Positions 9,560 through 18,113 of a stretch of DNA of 64,000 nt are shown one piece after another (positions within the stretch are counted from its first letter, which is position 1; every line of letters begins with the position of its first letter). The position numbers and the translations under genes were made by a program. The notes beneath the pieces are model-generated. The model was not told the origin of the DNA, ran no database searches, and was given only the letters and a program-made list of their open reading frames with translations. This DNA comes from Alphaproteobacteria bacterium AO1-B (GTDB lineage: Bacteria > Pseudomonadota > Alphaproteobacteria > Rhizobiales > Stappiaceae), in NCBI GenBank assembly GCA_001890945.1, contig MLAX01000002.1:310001-374000 (forward strand), given 5' to 3'.

Positions 9560-10114
9560 TCAGCGGGTCGCCGTCAGGTTGAGCGTGACGGTGACTGCAT
9601 CGCCAACTGTATCTGTTCCAACACCGGTTCCAAGGCCGTATTCAAGACGGTTTAAGGTCGCCATGCCATTGGCTGTGGCTGTGTCACCGTTGATGGCCAG
9701 CGTAAAGTCCAAGACAAGCGGCATGGACACGCCTTTGATCGTGAGCGTTCCGTTTGCCCGGTAACTGTCGCCTTCAACCCGTTCGACACTGTCGGCTGTG
9801 AAGGTCGCGTCCGGGAAAGCTGCGGTGTCAAACCAGTCGCCATTTGGCAGGGTCCCATCGAACTGGGCGTTGCCCGTGGAGGCACTTGCCGGACGGATCG
9901 TTGCCGAAATATCGGCGTTTTCCGGCGCGTCCGGGTCAAACTCGATGGACGCGTCCCAGGAGGTGAACCGTCCGGTCAAAGCGCTGCTGCCCTGCTGGAC
10001 TTGGAACCCAAGTGTGCTCTGCGCCGGATCTACGGTCCATGTCGCGGCAAGTGCGGGCTGCACGGTCAGGAAAGACAAGGTGCAGCTGAGGAGTGCAAGT
10101 GATTTCAGTGTCAT
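9560..10114 (-). CDS. YceI-family periplasmic lipid-binding protein (1)
   Basis: 184 residues with a signal peptide (MTLKSLALLSCTLSF...ALAAT). The YceI lipocalin-like barrel is visible: TWTVDPAQSTLGFQVQQG at the start and the TIKGVSMPLVLDFTLAI strand pair. Family members carry isoprenoids such as polyprenyl chains or ubiquinone precursors in a hydrophobic tube. Last gene of an operon after cytochrome b561, with a second, distinct YceI gene at the operon start. The two YceI proteins are only distantly alike. Confidence 0.9.
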   Translation of the reverse strand: MTLKSLALLSCTLSFLTVQPALAATWTVDPAQSTLGFQVQQGSSALTGRFTSWDASIEFDPDAPENADISATIRPASASTGNAQFDGTLPNGDWFDTAAFPDATFTADSVERVEGDSYRANGTLTIKGVSMPLVLDFTLAINGDTATANGMATLNRLEYGLGTGVGTDTVGDAVTVTLNLTATR

Positions 10115-10138
10115 GCTTTGGCTTTCTCAGAATGTGAT

Positions 10139-10723
10139 TCAAGCGCGTTTTTGGGCCGGCTTGGTTGATGTCATCCGCTTCAAGGTGTCGTCCTTGGCAA
10201 TGAAGTGGTGCTTCAGTGCGGCGGCGATGTGAACAACTACCAGGGCGATTAACAGATACGCACCGTATTCATGGAGGATCATGAAAAAGGCTTCGGCCTG
10301 TTCTTTTGTTCCAAGGGCCTCCGGATAGGGCAGGTGCGGGATGGGTAGAACGTTAAAGACCACCGTCGGGATCCCCCAAGGGGACGCGGACACCATGAAC
10401 CAGCCTGTGATCGGCATTGCGAAGATCAGCACGTAGAGCCCGATATGACCGAGATGAGCTGCGAGTTTTTCAAGAGCGGGCATGTCAGACGGCAGTTTCG
10501 GTGAAGGGTTTGCCAGACGCCAAATGAGCCTGAAGGCTGCCAGCGCCAATACAACAAAGCCGAATGACTTGTGCAGCTGGTAGAGCTGAAAAAGGTTTGG
10601 ATCAGTCTGCGGCAGCTGCTTGAGATAAAGTCCGAAGGCGAGCATGCCGATTATCAGCAGCGCCATGGTCCAGTGAAAGAAAATGGCTATCCGGCCATAA
10701 CCGGTTGGCGTATTGCGATACAT
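10139..10723 (-). CDS. Cytochrome b561-type diheme membrane protein
   Basis: 194 residues, four membrane helices with the paired histidines expected of two b-hemes: FFHWTMALLI (helix 1), QLHKSFGFVVLALAAF (helix 2), HLGHIGLYVLIFAMPITGW (helix 3) and LHEYGAYLLIALVVVHIAAALKHHF (helix 4). These proteins move electrons between the quinone pool and periplasmic partners. Start set at ATG 10723 (MYRNTPTG) with AAGGA upstream; a longer frame adds MPKETA. It lies between two YceI genes on the same strand, an arrangement seen in other proteobacteria and taken to mean a joint quinone-related task. Confidence 0.92.
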   Translation of the reverse strand: MYRNTPTGYGRIAIFFHWTMALLIIGMLAFGLYLKQLPQTDPNLFQLYQLHKSFGFVVLALAAFRLIWRLANPSPKLPSDMPALEKLAAHLGHIGLYVLIFAMPITGWFMVSASPWGIPTVVFNVLPIPHLPYPEALGTKEQAEAFFMILHEYGAYLLIALVVVHIAAALKHHFIAKDDTLKRMTSTKPAQKRA

Positions 10724-10779
10724 GGCGGTTTCCTTCGGCAAACGGGAAGCCTTAACAAGGCTCCCCGCATCTTCGCAGA

Positions 10780-11364
10780 TTAGTTTGTTGCGTCAGTCGT
10801 CAGCGTTTCGGTGTGGAACGTGATTGTGACCTCGTCCCCTACATAGGGCACGAACATGTCCATGCCGTAGTCAGAGCGTTTGATCACGGTGTTTACGGCA
10901 AAACCAACCGATTCCTTCTTCGCCATCGGATGCTCACCCATTGCCTTGACATCAACGGTCAGGGTCGCCGGCTTCGTTATGCCTTTGATGGTGAGATCGC
11001 CGGTGACTTCAAGCTGCTTCTCGCCGGTTTGTTCAACACTTGTGCTCTTGAAGGTCGCTTCCGGGAACTTTTCAGCGTCAAAGAAGTCGGCGCTCAGGAG
11101 GTGCTTGTCGCGATCTGCCCAGAATGTATCGAGGCTGCCGATCTGAATGGTGAACTCGATCGAGGAATTGGCCGGGGTTTCCTTGTCGATCAAAAGAGTG
11201 CCATCCCAGTCGCCAAAACGGCCATCGGTGGTGGAGTAGCCGAGGTGGTCGTAGGTGAAGGACAGGTTGGAGTGGGACTTGTCGAAGTCGAACGCAACCG
11301 GTTCAGCGACAGCAGCGCCAGCGAGAACGGACAGGGCAAAGGCAGATGTAGCAAGACGGATCAT
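10780..11364 (-). CDS. YceI-family periplasmic lipid-binding protein (2)
   Basis: 194 residues with signal peptide MIRLATSAFALSVLAGAAVAE. The YceI barrel shows VAFDFDKSHSNLSFTYDHLG, FDAEKFPEATFKSTSVE, LTIKGITKPATLTVDVKA and SDYGMDMFVPYVGDEVTI, closer to the classic YceI pattern than its partner. First gene of the YceI-b561-YceI operon, so the promoter should lie in the 389-bp spacer upstream. Confidence 0.93.
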   Translation of the reverse strand: MIRLATSAFALSVLAGAAVAEPVAFDFDKSHSNLSFTYDHLGYSTTDGRFGDWDGTLLIDKETPANSSIEFTIQIGSLDTFWADRDKHLLSADFFDAEKFPEATFKSTSVEQTGEKQLEVTGDLTIKGITKPATLTVDVKAMGEHPMAKKESVGFAVNTVIKRSDYGMDMFVPYVGDEVTITFHTETLTTDATN

Positions 11365-11753
11365 TTTGGAACCTCATCAATAAGACTGTTGAAGACGTTC
11401 CATGGGGAACGCTGATCCATCACATAAGCTGTATTTCAAAAGCTGCAATTTGACTGACTGTTTATTGAGGGTGAACAATTTGTCATAATTCCGCCGGATG
11501 GTTCGGAAAAACGACTCGGCGAGTTATCGAGAAGATTGGAAGTTTCTGCGAGATCTACAACTGCGCTCGGCAACAGTTGATAGTGACCGAAGCGGCCACT
11601 TTTGACCTTGAACCAATCTATAGTTTGGTGAACGTGATATGTGTCATGAAGGTATCAAAGTCCTCAGGCATCTCTTTCGTGTCTCGATCAATCGAGATTC
11701 GTTTCCCTTCAACATCGCCGGTGCTTTGACCCCGAACCTTCTGGAGCATATCC
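11365..11753. other. Intergenic region upstream of YceI (2) and the glycerophosphodiesterase gene
   Basis: No gene accepted. Small dyads are present: GTTCCATGGGGAAC (11397-11410), 33 bp from the YceI start, and CTCGATCAATCGAG (11683-11696), about 60 bp upstream of the glycerophosphodiesterase. Either could be an operator. A 64-codon minus-strand frame (11618-11812) overlaps the next gene and has no supporting signal. Confidence 0.35.
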
Positions 11754-12476
11754 ATGAACCGTGCAGCTATTGTTTGCCATCGTGGCCTCAGCCTTAAAGC
11801 CCCGGAAAACACCCTGGCGTCTCTTGAAAAAGCGATCGAAGCAGGCGCCGAAGTTGTCGAGCTCGATGTCCGTCCATCCCGCGACGGTGTCCTCTACGTC
11901 TTTCACGATGACACGCTGGATAGAACCACGAACGGCTCGGGCCGGTTTGCCGACAAGCTCTCATCTGAGATCGACCGTTTGGATGCAGGTTCATGGTTTT
12001 CAGAAGAGTTTTCCGGCGAACGCGTGCCGCGGTTTGATGCATTCCTGAAGGTGTGCCGGGACCGGATTGCGGTCTATGCCGAGATCAAAGAAGGAGATCC
12101 GGCAAAGGTCAGAGACATACTCCAGGCCAATGGTCTCCTTGAAACGGCCTGGACGTTTTCCTTTGACCAAGCCATTCGCGCTGAGGCACGGGCCCGTGTC
12201 CCTGATCTGCGGCTCATGGTCTTGTTTGATCATGTCGGCTCGGTGGAAAGGGCGGTCGCGCAAGGCGCGGCAATTTTGGAGTTTCAAGCGCACAATCTGG
12301 ATCCTGATCTTGCCGCGTCGGCAAGGGACGCAGGGCTCATCACGCAGCTCTTTTATGACGGTGATGATCGCGACGTGTTCGAACTGGCGGTCAAGTGCGG
12401 CATCCAGCAAATGAACATTGACCATGTCGACGTTTTCCGCTCTGTTGAAAACGAAATTCTGACCCCGGCGACCTAG
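11754..12476 (+). CDS. Glycerophosphodiester phosphodiesterase
   Basis: 240 residues, no signal peptide, so cytosolic (UgpQ-like). It hydrolyses glycerophosphodiesters to glycerol 3-phosphate and an alcohol. The GDPD signature is intact: CHRGLSLKAPENTL (catalytic His and the metal-binding Glu), VELDVRPSRDGVLYVFHDDTLDRTTNG (metal ligands and second His) and VYAEIKEG. GGAG sits 8 nt before the ATG. A MFS carrier follows 50 nt downstream on the same strand, but whether they form a unit is unclear. Confidence 0.93.
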   Translation: MNRAAIVCHRGLSLKAPENTLASLEKAIEAGAEVVELDVRPSRDGVLYVFHDDTLDRTTNGSGRFADKLSSEIDRLDAGSWFSEEFSGERVPRFDAFLKVCRDRIAVYAEIKEGDPAKVRDILQANGLLETAWTFSFDQAIRAEARARVPDLRLMVLFDHVGSVERAVAQGAAILEFQAHNLDPDLAASARDAGLITQLFYDGDDRDVFELAVKCGIQQMNIDHVDVFRSVENEILTPAT

Positions 12477-12526
12477 GATTTTGGATCGCAAGCCGGGCCC
12501 TGCAAAACACAAAAGGACTGCGACCG

Positions 12527-13690
12527 GTGACGGGTCATGATGCTGCCTTGAGCCTCAACCGGTTCGAAACGCGGCTTGCAACACGGCTGGTGTTTTTCAT
12601 TGGTGGACTGACCATGGGGGCCTGGTCGCCGCTGATCCCCTTTGCACAACAAAGGCTTGGCGTTGATGATGCCGGGCTTGGCCTTCTGCTTTTGTGCCTC
12701 GGTATTGGCTCAGTTCTTTTCATGCCGCTTGCCGGACCTCTATGCGCCGCATTTGGAAGCCGTCGAGTGATCGTCGGGTCTGGGATCGGTTTGATTGCCG
12801 GATTTCCGGCTCTTGGGTATGCAGAGACAATCCCGCTCATGGCCATCGCGGTATTCCTGTTCGGGAGCTTCCTCGGTGTCATGGAAGTCGGAATGAACTC
12901 TCATGCGGTGGATGTCGAGAGTGGATCCGATAAGCCGTTGATGTCGGGGTTCCACGCCCAGTTCAGCATCGGCGGGTTTGCCGGGGCAGGGGGCGTCACG
13001 CTTTTCTTGACGCTCGGCCTGTCGCCGTTCGCATCTGCTGGCTTGATTGCGCTTTCAAGCCTCTTGCTGCTGATTTTAGCGGCCCCCCGGCTGCTCCCAA
13101 ATCGCACGGGCGGTTCTTCATCGGGCGGAGCTTTCCCGAAAGGCGTTGTCCTGCTTCTGGCACTCCTCATCGCCATCACGTTTTTGACCGAAGGAGCTGT
13201 TCTGGACTGGAGCGCTGCGCTGATCACAGATCAGGGGCTGGTGGACATTGCCCAGGGCGGTATTGGCTTCATGTGTTTTTCAATCACGATGACGATCGGT
13301 CGTTTGCTGGGCGACCGGGTGGTTGCCAGGTTTGGCCCGAAAAATATCCTGCTTTGGGGCGGCGTGATCACCATTGCCGGTATTCTGCTCGTTGCAACGG
13401 CGAGCAACCTGGCTGTGTCGCTGATCGGATTTGCGGCAATCGGGGCCGGGGTCTGCAACATTGTCCCGGTGCTCTTCAGCTTAACAGGGCGGCAAAAGGC
13501 CATGCCGCAAGGCGCCGCGATTGCAGCAGTCGCAACAGCCGGGTATGGCGGAATATTATTGGGGCCTGCGGTGATCGGTTTCGTTGCGGACGGGATCGGC
13601 TTGCCCGTGACGTTCGCCGGGCTTTCTCTGCTTATGGTAATCGTAGCGTTAAGTGCTGGCGTGGCCGTTCAAGGTTCACAGGCTGAATAA
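12527..13690 (+). CDS. MFS transporter (YbjJ/fucose-permease-like)
   Basis: 387 residues with about 12 membrane helices. Features seen: LTMGAWSPLIPFAQQRLGVDDAGLG near the N-terminus, the GSRRVIVGSG loop after helix 2, and EVGMNSHAVDVE in helix 4-5, a pattern found in YbjJ-type and sugar-type carriers. Substrate unknown. GTG start at 12527 has AAGGA about 10 nt upstream; an ATG at 12538 is out of frame. It lies directly after the glycerophosphodiesterase gene and may be coexpressed. Confidence 0.85.
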   Translation: MTGHDAALSLNRFETRLATRLVFFIGGLTMGAWSPLIPFAQQRLGVDDAGLGLLLLCLGIGSVLFMPLAGPLCAAFGSRRVIVGSGIGLIAGFPALGYAETIPLMAIAVFLFGSFLGVMEVGMNSHAVDVESGSDKPLMSGFHAQFSIGGFAGAGGVTLFLTLGLSPFASAGLIALSSLLLLILAAPRLLPNRTGGSSSGGAFPKGVVLLLALLIAITFLTEGAVLDWSAALITDQGLVDIAQGGIGFMCFSITMTIGRLLGDRVVARFGPKNILLWGGVITIAGILLVATASNLAVSLIGFAAIGAGVCNIVPVLFSLTGRQKAMPQGAAIAAVATAGYGGILLGPAVIGFVADGIGLPVTFAGLSLLMVIVALSAGVAVQGSQAE

Positions 13691-13927
13691 AACTGTTGTT
13701 TTGATTGTCGTCAGACAGCATCGAAGCCGGGATTTGCGTGTCTTATCAATTCCTCAACGCAGGTGACCGTCAGTTGGAAATAGTTGCGATAGTCTTGGCC
13801 CTCATCGCTATGGTAGTATGAGTATGTCATCGGGGTTCAACTTATGTTCCGCGCCCTGTTTGCTGGCCTTCACCTAACGTTAAAATTGTCAATGTTATAA
13901 GGTGCTTCAATAATCATCTAAAATACG

Positions 13928-15208
13928 GTGTCTGGCGTGGTTTCCATTCGGTCAATAGACGTGTCTACGGTGTTTTATAAGCTCCTTGCTATAAAACCAT
14001 TTGGCAGACCGATTGGGTTCAACGTATTCGCTTTTTTCCTCTGCAGTTTCGCGGTCCTGTCGAGCGTCGGTGAAGCGCGCGCTGAGTGGGTCGTCAAGCG
14101 GGTGTCTGGGGTCGTTTATTTTGTTGCGCCAGAGGTCAAAGCGTTCCGCGTTCAACGCGGTATGGTGTTTCAACCAGGTTACACCATGGCAACGCGTTCC
14201 GGCGCGCGGGCGCTAATCGCGCGCGGCGCAGAGACCATTTCGGTTGGCCCGAATGCCAAGTTTGCTCTTTCAAAGTATCGGAGCAACAATCGCAAGACCA
14301 CGCTGCTTCAGCGCTCTGGCCGCCTGACCGTCGATGTTCAAAAGCGCGGGCGTCCGCATTTTACAGTCGAAACCCCTTTTCTCGCCGCTGTTGTCAAAGG
14401 AACGCGGTTTGGTGTTTCCGTGAACAGCCGCGAAGCTCGGGTCTCTGTTGAACGTGGCCTTGTCGAGGTCTCCGATTTGGCGACCGGCCAAACCGCTTCG
14501 CTGGGACCAGGTCAAAGTGCCTCAAGTGCGCCCGGCAGTCGGTCGGGCTTGTCGGTGTCCGGTGTGAATGCGCCCTCTGTGTCACCGGGCGCTGCAAGGG
14601 CTCCGGCTTTTGCCACTCCGTCAATCGGAAATGTTCCGAGCCAGTCTACGAACACCTCCAATCAAGGCGTTTCGGGAGGCTCAACAAACAGCCAGGGACA
14701 GAATGCTGGTGGCAACTCGGGTGGCGCCGGTAATGGGAGCGCGGGCAGTTCTTCCGGGAGCGGCGAATCCGCTGGCAACAATGGAAGTGGCAACGGAAAC
14801 GGGAACGGCAATTCCGGTAACAACGGAAATGGCAACGGCAACTCCGGCAACAACGGGAATGGCAACGGCAATTCCGGCAACAACGGGAATGGCAACGGCA
14901 ATTCCGGTAACAACGGGAATGGCAACGGCAATTCCGGTAACAACGGAAATGGCAACGGCAATTCCGGTAACAACGGAAATGGCAACGGCAATTCCGGTAA
15001 CAACGGAAATGGCAACGGCAATTCCGGTAACAACGGAAATGGCAACGGCAATTCCGGCAACAACGGAAATGGCAACGGCAATTCCGGCAACAACGGGAAT
15101 GGCAACGGCAATTCCGGCAACAACGGGAATGGCAACGGCAATTCCGGCAACAACGGAAATGGCAATGGGAACGGCAACGGTGGAGCTGATACAGGCGGTC
15201 GTTTGTAA
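13928..15208 (+). CDS. Exported FecR-domain protein with Asn/Gly tandem repeats
   Basis: 426 residues. A hydrophobic stretch near 34-50 ending in EARAEW is a probable signal peptide (with a long n-region). A FecR-like beta domain follows at about 55-190: VVYFVAPEVKAFRVQRGMVF, IARGAETISVGPNAKFAL, GRPHFTVETPFLAAVVKGTRFGV and VSVERGLVEVSDLATGQTASLGPGQ. After a Ser/Ala/Gly linker, residues 298-407 are eleven copies of NNGNGNGNSG, with a degenerate twelfth. It has no sigma-regulator transmembrane anchor, so it is not a classical FecR. Followed 121 bp later by the CHASE2 receptor gene, a pairing that suggests a surface sensor or scaffold. GTG start; no strong ribosome-binding site. Confidence 0.85.
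   Translation: MSGVVSIRSIDVSTVFYKLLAIKPFGRPIGFNVFAFFLCSFAVLSSVGEARAEWVVKRVSGVVYFVAPEVKAFRVQRGMVFQPGYTMATRSGARALIARGAETISVGPNAKFALSKYRSNNRKTTLLQRSGRLTVDVQKRGRPHFTVETPFLAAVVKGTRFGVSVNSREARVSVERGLVEVSDLATGQTASLGPGQSASSAPGSRSGLSVSGVNAPSVSPGAARAPAFATPSIGNVPSQSTNTSNQGVSGGSTNSQGQNAGGNSGGAGNGSAGSSSGSGESAGNNGSGNGNGNGNSGNNGNGNGNSGNNGNGNGNSGNNGNGNGNSGNNGNGNGNSGNNGNGNGNSGNNGNGNGNSGNNGNGNGNSGNNGNGNGNSGNNGNGNGNSGNNGNGNGNSGNNGNGNGNSGNNGNGNGNGNGGADTGGRL
14819..15148 (+). repeat. Eleven tandem 30-bp coding repeats
   Basis: Eleven head-to-tail 30-nt units encode NNGNGNGNSG; a twelfth (15149-15178) is degenerate. Units differ only at third codon positions (GGA/GGG, GGT/GGC, AAC/AAT), so the peptide is identical in every copy. 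Being a multiple of three, unit gain or loss would keep the frame, but would change the length of the exported tail. Confidence 0.97.
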
Positions 15209-15329
15209 CGCCATTGGTGTTTGCGTACTCAAGCTTTCGGTTGGGGAGCCGAAACTTGATGCCAAAGCGTCCTGATAGGGTGCAAGCCGGAGTGTATCGA
15301 GCATTTAGAGGTGGGATTGGGCGGGAAAA

Positions 15330-18107
15330 GTGCGATTAGGAGCAATTTCGGCTGACTTAAAGAGATTTCTTGCAGCGATCGTGTTTGCAGGCCTGATGGG
15401 GGCAGGTCTTTTGGCGCTGCAAGCTGTCCGCGTCACGGACGGACTTGACCGGATGCTATGGGAACACAGGTTCACAGCGTCCGAGCGTCCGGTCACAGGA
15501 GATTTGCTCTTTGTCGATATTGACGCAAGGTCGCTCGAGCAACTGGGCGTATGGCCAATACCGCGGCGAACCTACGCGGATCTGATCGACAATCTGTCCG
15601 AAGCCGGCGTCACTGAAATCGTTTTTGATATCGATTTCAGTTCGGTCTCAACTCCAGAAGATGATGCAATTTTTGCAGCGTCTATCGAGCGTGCAGGAAA
15701 CGTCAGTCTCGCAGCGTTCCGCCAGGCGGCAACCGGTGCAGAGGACGAGTCCGAAGAAATTCTAAACCAGCCAATAGCGAAATTTTTGGAGGTCGCATGG
15801 CCCGTCGTTGTGATGGTGCCGGTGGAGGCCGACAGCCGGATCTGGCGAAACATCTACGGATTTGAACTAAACGGCGTCGAGGAACTGTCCGCCGCCGCCT
15901 ATCTCGGCGGTCATACCGGCGCAACCTCGGGGGCCTTTTGGCTGGATTACAGCATTGCCATTGATCAGATGCCCCGGGTATCCATGATTGATGTGCTTGA
16001 AGGAGACGTTGCCAATACGACCCTATTTGGGAAAAAGGTCATCATCGGAGCAAGCGCTCAGGAGCTGCGGGACCTGTTTCCAACGCCCGTCTACGGCATC
16101 CTTCCTGGCGCCATGATTCAGGCACTTGGGGCTGAAACACTCATGCAGGACCGGGCGTTGATTATCCGTGGCGCAATGCCTGCTGTTTTATCGGTTCTTC
16201 TCCTGTTTGTGCTCCTAGCAACAACGAAAAGAACAGGCCTCAGCACGAAACTGGCCGTGCTGGTTGGCTTCATGGTGCTCCTGGAGCTTGCCGGGTATTT
16301 TGCCCTAAAAGAACGTCCCGTGCTGATCTCAACGGCGTCCGCGCAAGTGCTGCTTGTCGCCTCTGCGATTGTCATCATTTTCCAGGAACTCGGCCTCAGG
16401 AAACTGATCTCTCAGCTCTACCAGATCAGCCAGCGCAATACGGTCCGAATGCTGGGACAGGTCTTTGACGACAGTTTTGATGCCATCGTTGTGATTGATC
16501 GGTCGGAGAAGATTACAGCATCGAGTGAAGTCGCGCGTCAGCTCTTTGGTCTGAACGCCGTTCCGAACGCCTCTGGCCGCGAGGCTTTGCCAGCTGAATT
16601 GGTGGATGACGCCGTTGCGGTGTTATCCGACACAACAGAGGGCAAACCTGAACCCAGACTCCTCAAGATGACTGGGGAAGATGGTCAGCTGCGCGTTATT
16701 GAGTATGTGGTAACGCGCTCTGAAAAAACGGTAACCAGCAAAAAAGGGAAACACGCGCGGGTAAATGAGGCGCTGGCGTGTCTGACCTGCCGGGATATTA
16801 CCGAGGAATACGAAGCCAACAAACGGCTGGCTTATCTTGCAAGGTTCGATCCTGTCACGGGATTGTTCAACCGCAATGGCTTCGAAGACGAGATGCCGGC
16901 AACCGTTGAAAGAGCTGGATTTGATGGGCAAGTCCTGTGTCTTGTTCAATTCTCGATTTCCAACCTTGACCAGATCATCGCCTCGCTGGGATTTTCCTAC
17001 GGGGATTTGTTGCGAAAAGCGGTTGCGGACCGCGTGACCCAGCATTTTGGCGCGGAAGTGACCTGGGCGGCGCTTACGGCCGATGTATTTGCCGCAGCCT
17101 ACATTTCGGAAGAAGGGGAGGTCTGCGCCGAACGGTTCCTTGAGACGGTGCAACAAGTCGTTGGCAAAGACTATATGATCGAGGGATCCCGGATCTCTGT
17201 CCGGCTGGATTTCGGATACATCGTCGACCATTACGCGTCCGAAATAGACGAGCTTCTGAAAAAGTCCGGCAACGCGCTGGCCTTGTCGCGGAGAAGCGCT
17301 CAGCTGGCCTGCGTGGCTTTTCGCCCGGAAATGAATGACACGTTGCAACGGCGCCGGAGCCTGGAAACCGAGCTCTTCAAGTCGATTTCACGGAACGAAC
17401 TCCGGATGGTTTACCAGCCACTGATTGATCTGCGGAGCCGGGAAATCATTGGCGTGGAAGCTCTGCTGCGTTGGCGGCACGGAGAATTGGGTGAAATCTC
17501 ACCTGTGGAGTTCATCCCGATATCGGAGGAAAACGGGTTTATCGTCGAATTGGGTGCCTGGACCTTGCACCGGTCAATGGAAGAGGTTGGTCAATGGAAC
17601 AGCAACATCAATCTTTCGGTCAATGTGTCCGCCCTCCAGTTTTCGCGGGGCGATATCGTCGCTACCGTCGAAGATGCGCTCAAGGCCACGAAATTTCCGG
17701 CCGACCGGTTCGATCTGGAAATCACAGAATCGCTGTTTATTGACGAGACCATTGATGTGCGGTCCAGCATGCAGGAGCTCGCCGAGCTGGGGTGTTGCTT
17801 CTCTCTGGATGATTTTGGCACGGGATATTCGTCGCTGGCCTATCTCCAGAACTATCCATTTTCCAAGATCAAACTGGACCGGATGTTCATATCGAAGGTG
17901 ACAACCAACAAGAAGGACGTCGCCCTCATTGAAGCTGTCCTGCATATGGCCAAGGCCTTTGGGATGGAAACAGTCATGGAGGGCATTGAAACCGAGGAAC
18001 AGACTGAAACGCTCCTCGGTCTCGGGTGCCGTGTCGGACAAGGCTATCTTTTTGGGCGCCCTATGAGCGCAGCGGACCTTGCGCAACTTCTTCGCAGGTC
18101 CGCCTAA
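15330..18107 (+). CDS. CHASE2-PAS-GGDEF(degenerate)-EAL c-di-GMP signalling protein
   Basis: 925 residues. Order: helix 1 (about 13-32), periplasmic CHASE2 domain (about 35-270; DRMLWEHRF, LLFVDIDARSLEQLGVWPIPR), three helices (about 275-355), a PAS-like domain (about 375-490; MLGQVFDDSFDAIVVIDRSEKI), a GGDEF domain (about 505-655) and an EAL domain (about 670-925). The GGDEF signature is replaced by a sequence around ADVF (residue 584), so cyclase activity is unlikely. The EAL site looks intact: GVEALLRWRH, ITESLFID, DDFGTGYSSLAYL, KLDRMFI and EGIETEEQ. Probably a membrane c-di-GMP phosphodiesterase tuned by an extracytoplasmic signal, possibly through the FecR-repeat protein encoded upstream. 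GTG start. Confidence 0.93.
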   Translation: MRLGAISADLKRFLAAIVFAGLMGAGLLALQAVRVTDGLDRMLWEHRFTASERPVTGDLLFVDIDARSLEQLGVWPIPRRTYADLIDNLSEAGVTEIVFDIDFSSVSTPEDDAIFAASIERAGNVSLAAFRQAATGAEDESEEILNQPIAKFLEVAWPVVVMVPVEADSRIWRNIYGFELNGVEELSAAAYLGGHTGATSGAFWLDYSIAIDQMPRVSMIDVLEGDVANTTLFGKKVIIGASAQELRDLFPTPVYGILPGAMIQALGAETLMQDRALIIRGAMPAVLSVLLLFVLLATTKRTGLSTKLAVLVGFMVLLELAGYFALKERPVLISTASAQVLLVASAIVIIFQELGLRKLISQLYQISQRNTVRMLGQVFDDSFDAIVVIDRSEKITASSEVARQLFGLNAVPNASGREALPAELVDDAVAVLSDTTEGKPEPRLLKMTGEDGQLRVIEYVVTRSEKTVTSKKGKHARVNEALACLTCRDITEEYEANKRLAYLARFDPVTGLFNRNGFEDEMPATVERAGFDGQVLCLVQFSISNLDQIIASLGFSYGDLLRKAVADRVTQHFGAEVTWAALTADVFAAAYISEEGEVCAERFLETVQQVVGKDYMIEGSRISVRLDFGYIVDHYASEIDELLKKSGNALALSRRSAQLACVAFRPEMNDTLQRRRSLETELFKSISRNELRMVYQPLIDLRSREIIGVEALLRWRHGELGEISPVEFIPISEENGFIVELGAWTLHRSMEEVGQWNSNINLSVNVSALQFSRGDIVATVEDALKATKFPADRFDLEITESLFIDETIDVRSSMQELAELGCCFSLDDFGTGYSSLAYLQNYPFSKIKLDRMFISKVTTNKKDVALIEAVLHMAKAFGMETVMEGIETEEQTETLLGLGCRVGQGYLFGRPMSAADLAQLLRRSA

Positions 18108-18113
18108 CCGCTT

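Noticed and set aside
11618..11812. 64-codon minus-strand frame overlapping the glycerophosphodiesterase start
   Set aside because: No ribosome-binding site, and its 3' half lies in a spacer without family sequence. Overlap with a certain gene makes coding unlikely.
14568..15304. Long open frames on both strands across the FecR repeat region
   Set aside because: The repeat is a multiple of three and stop-free in several frames, so these frames are repeat artefacts. They show only simple repeats, and their starts lack ribosome-binding sites.
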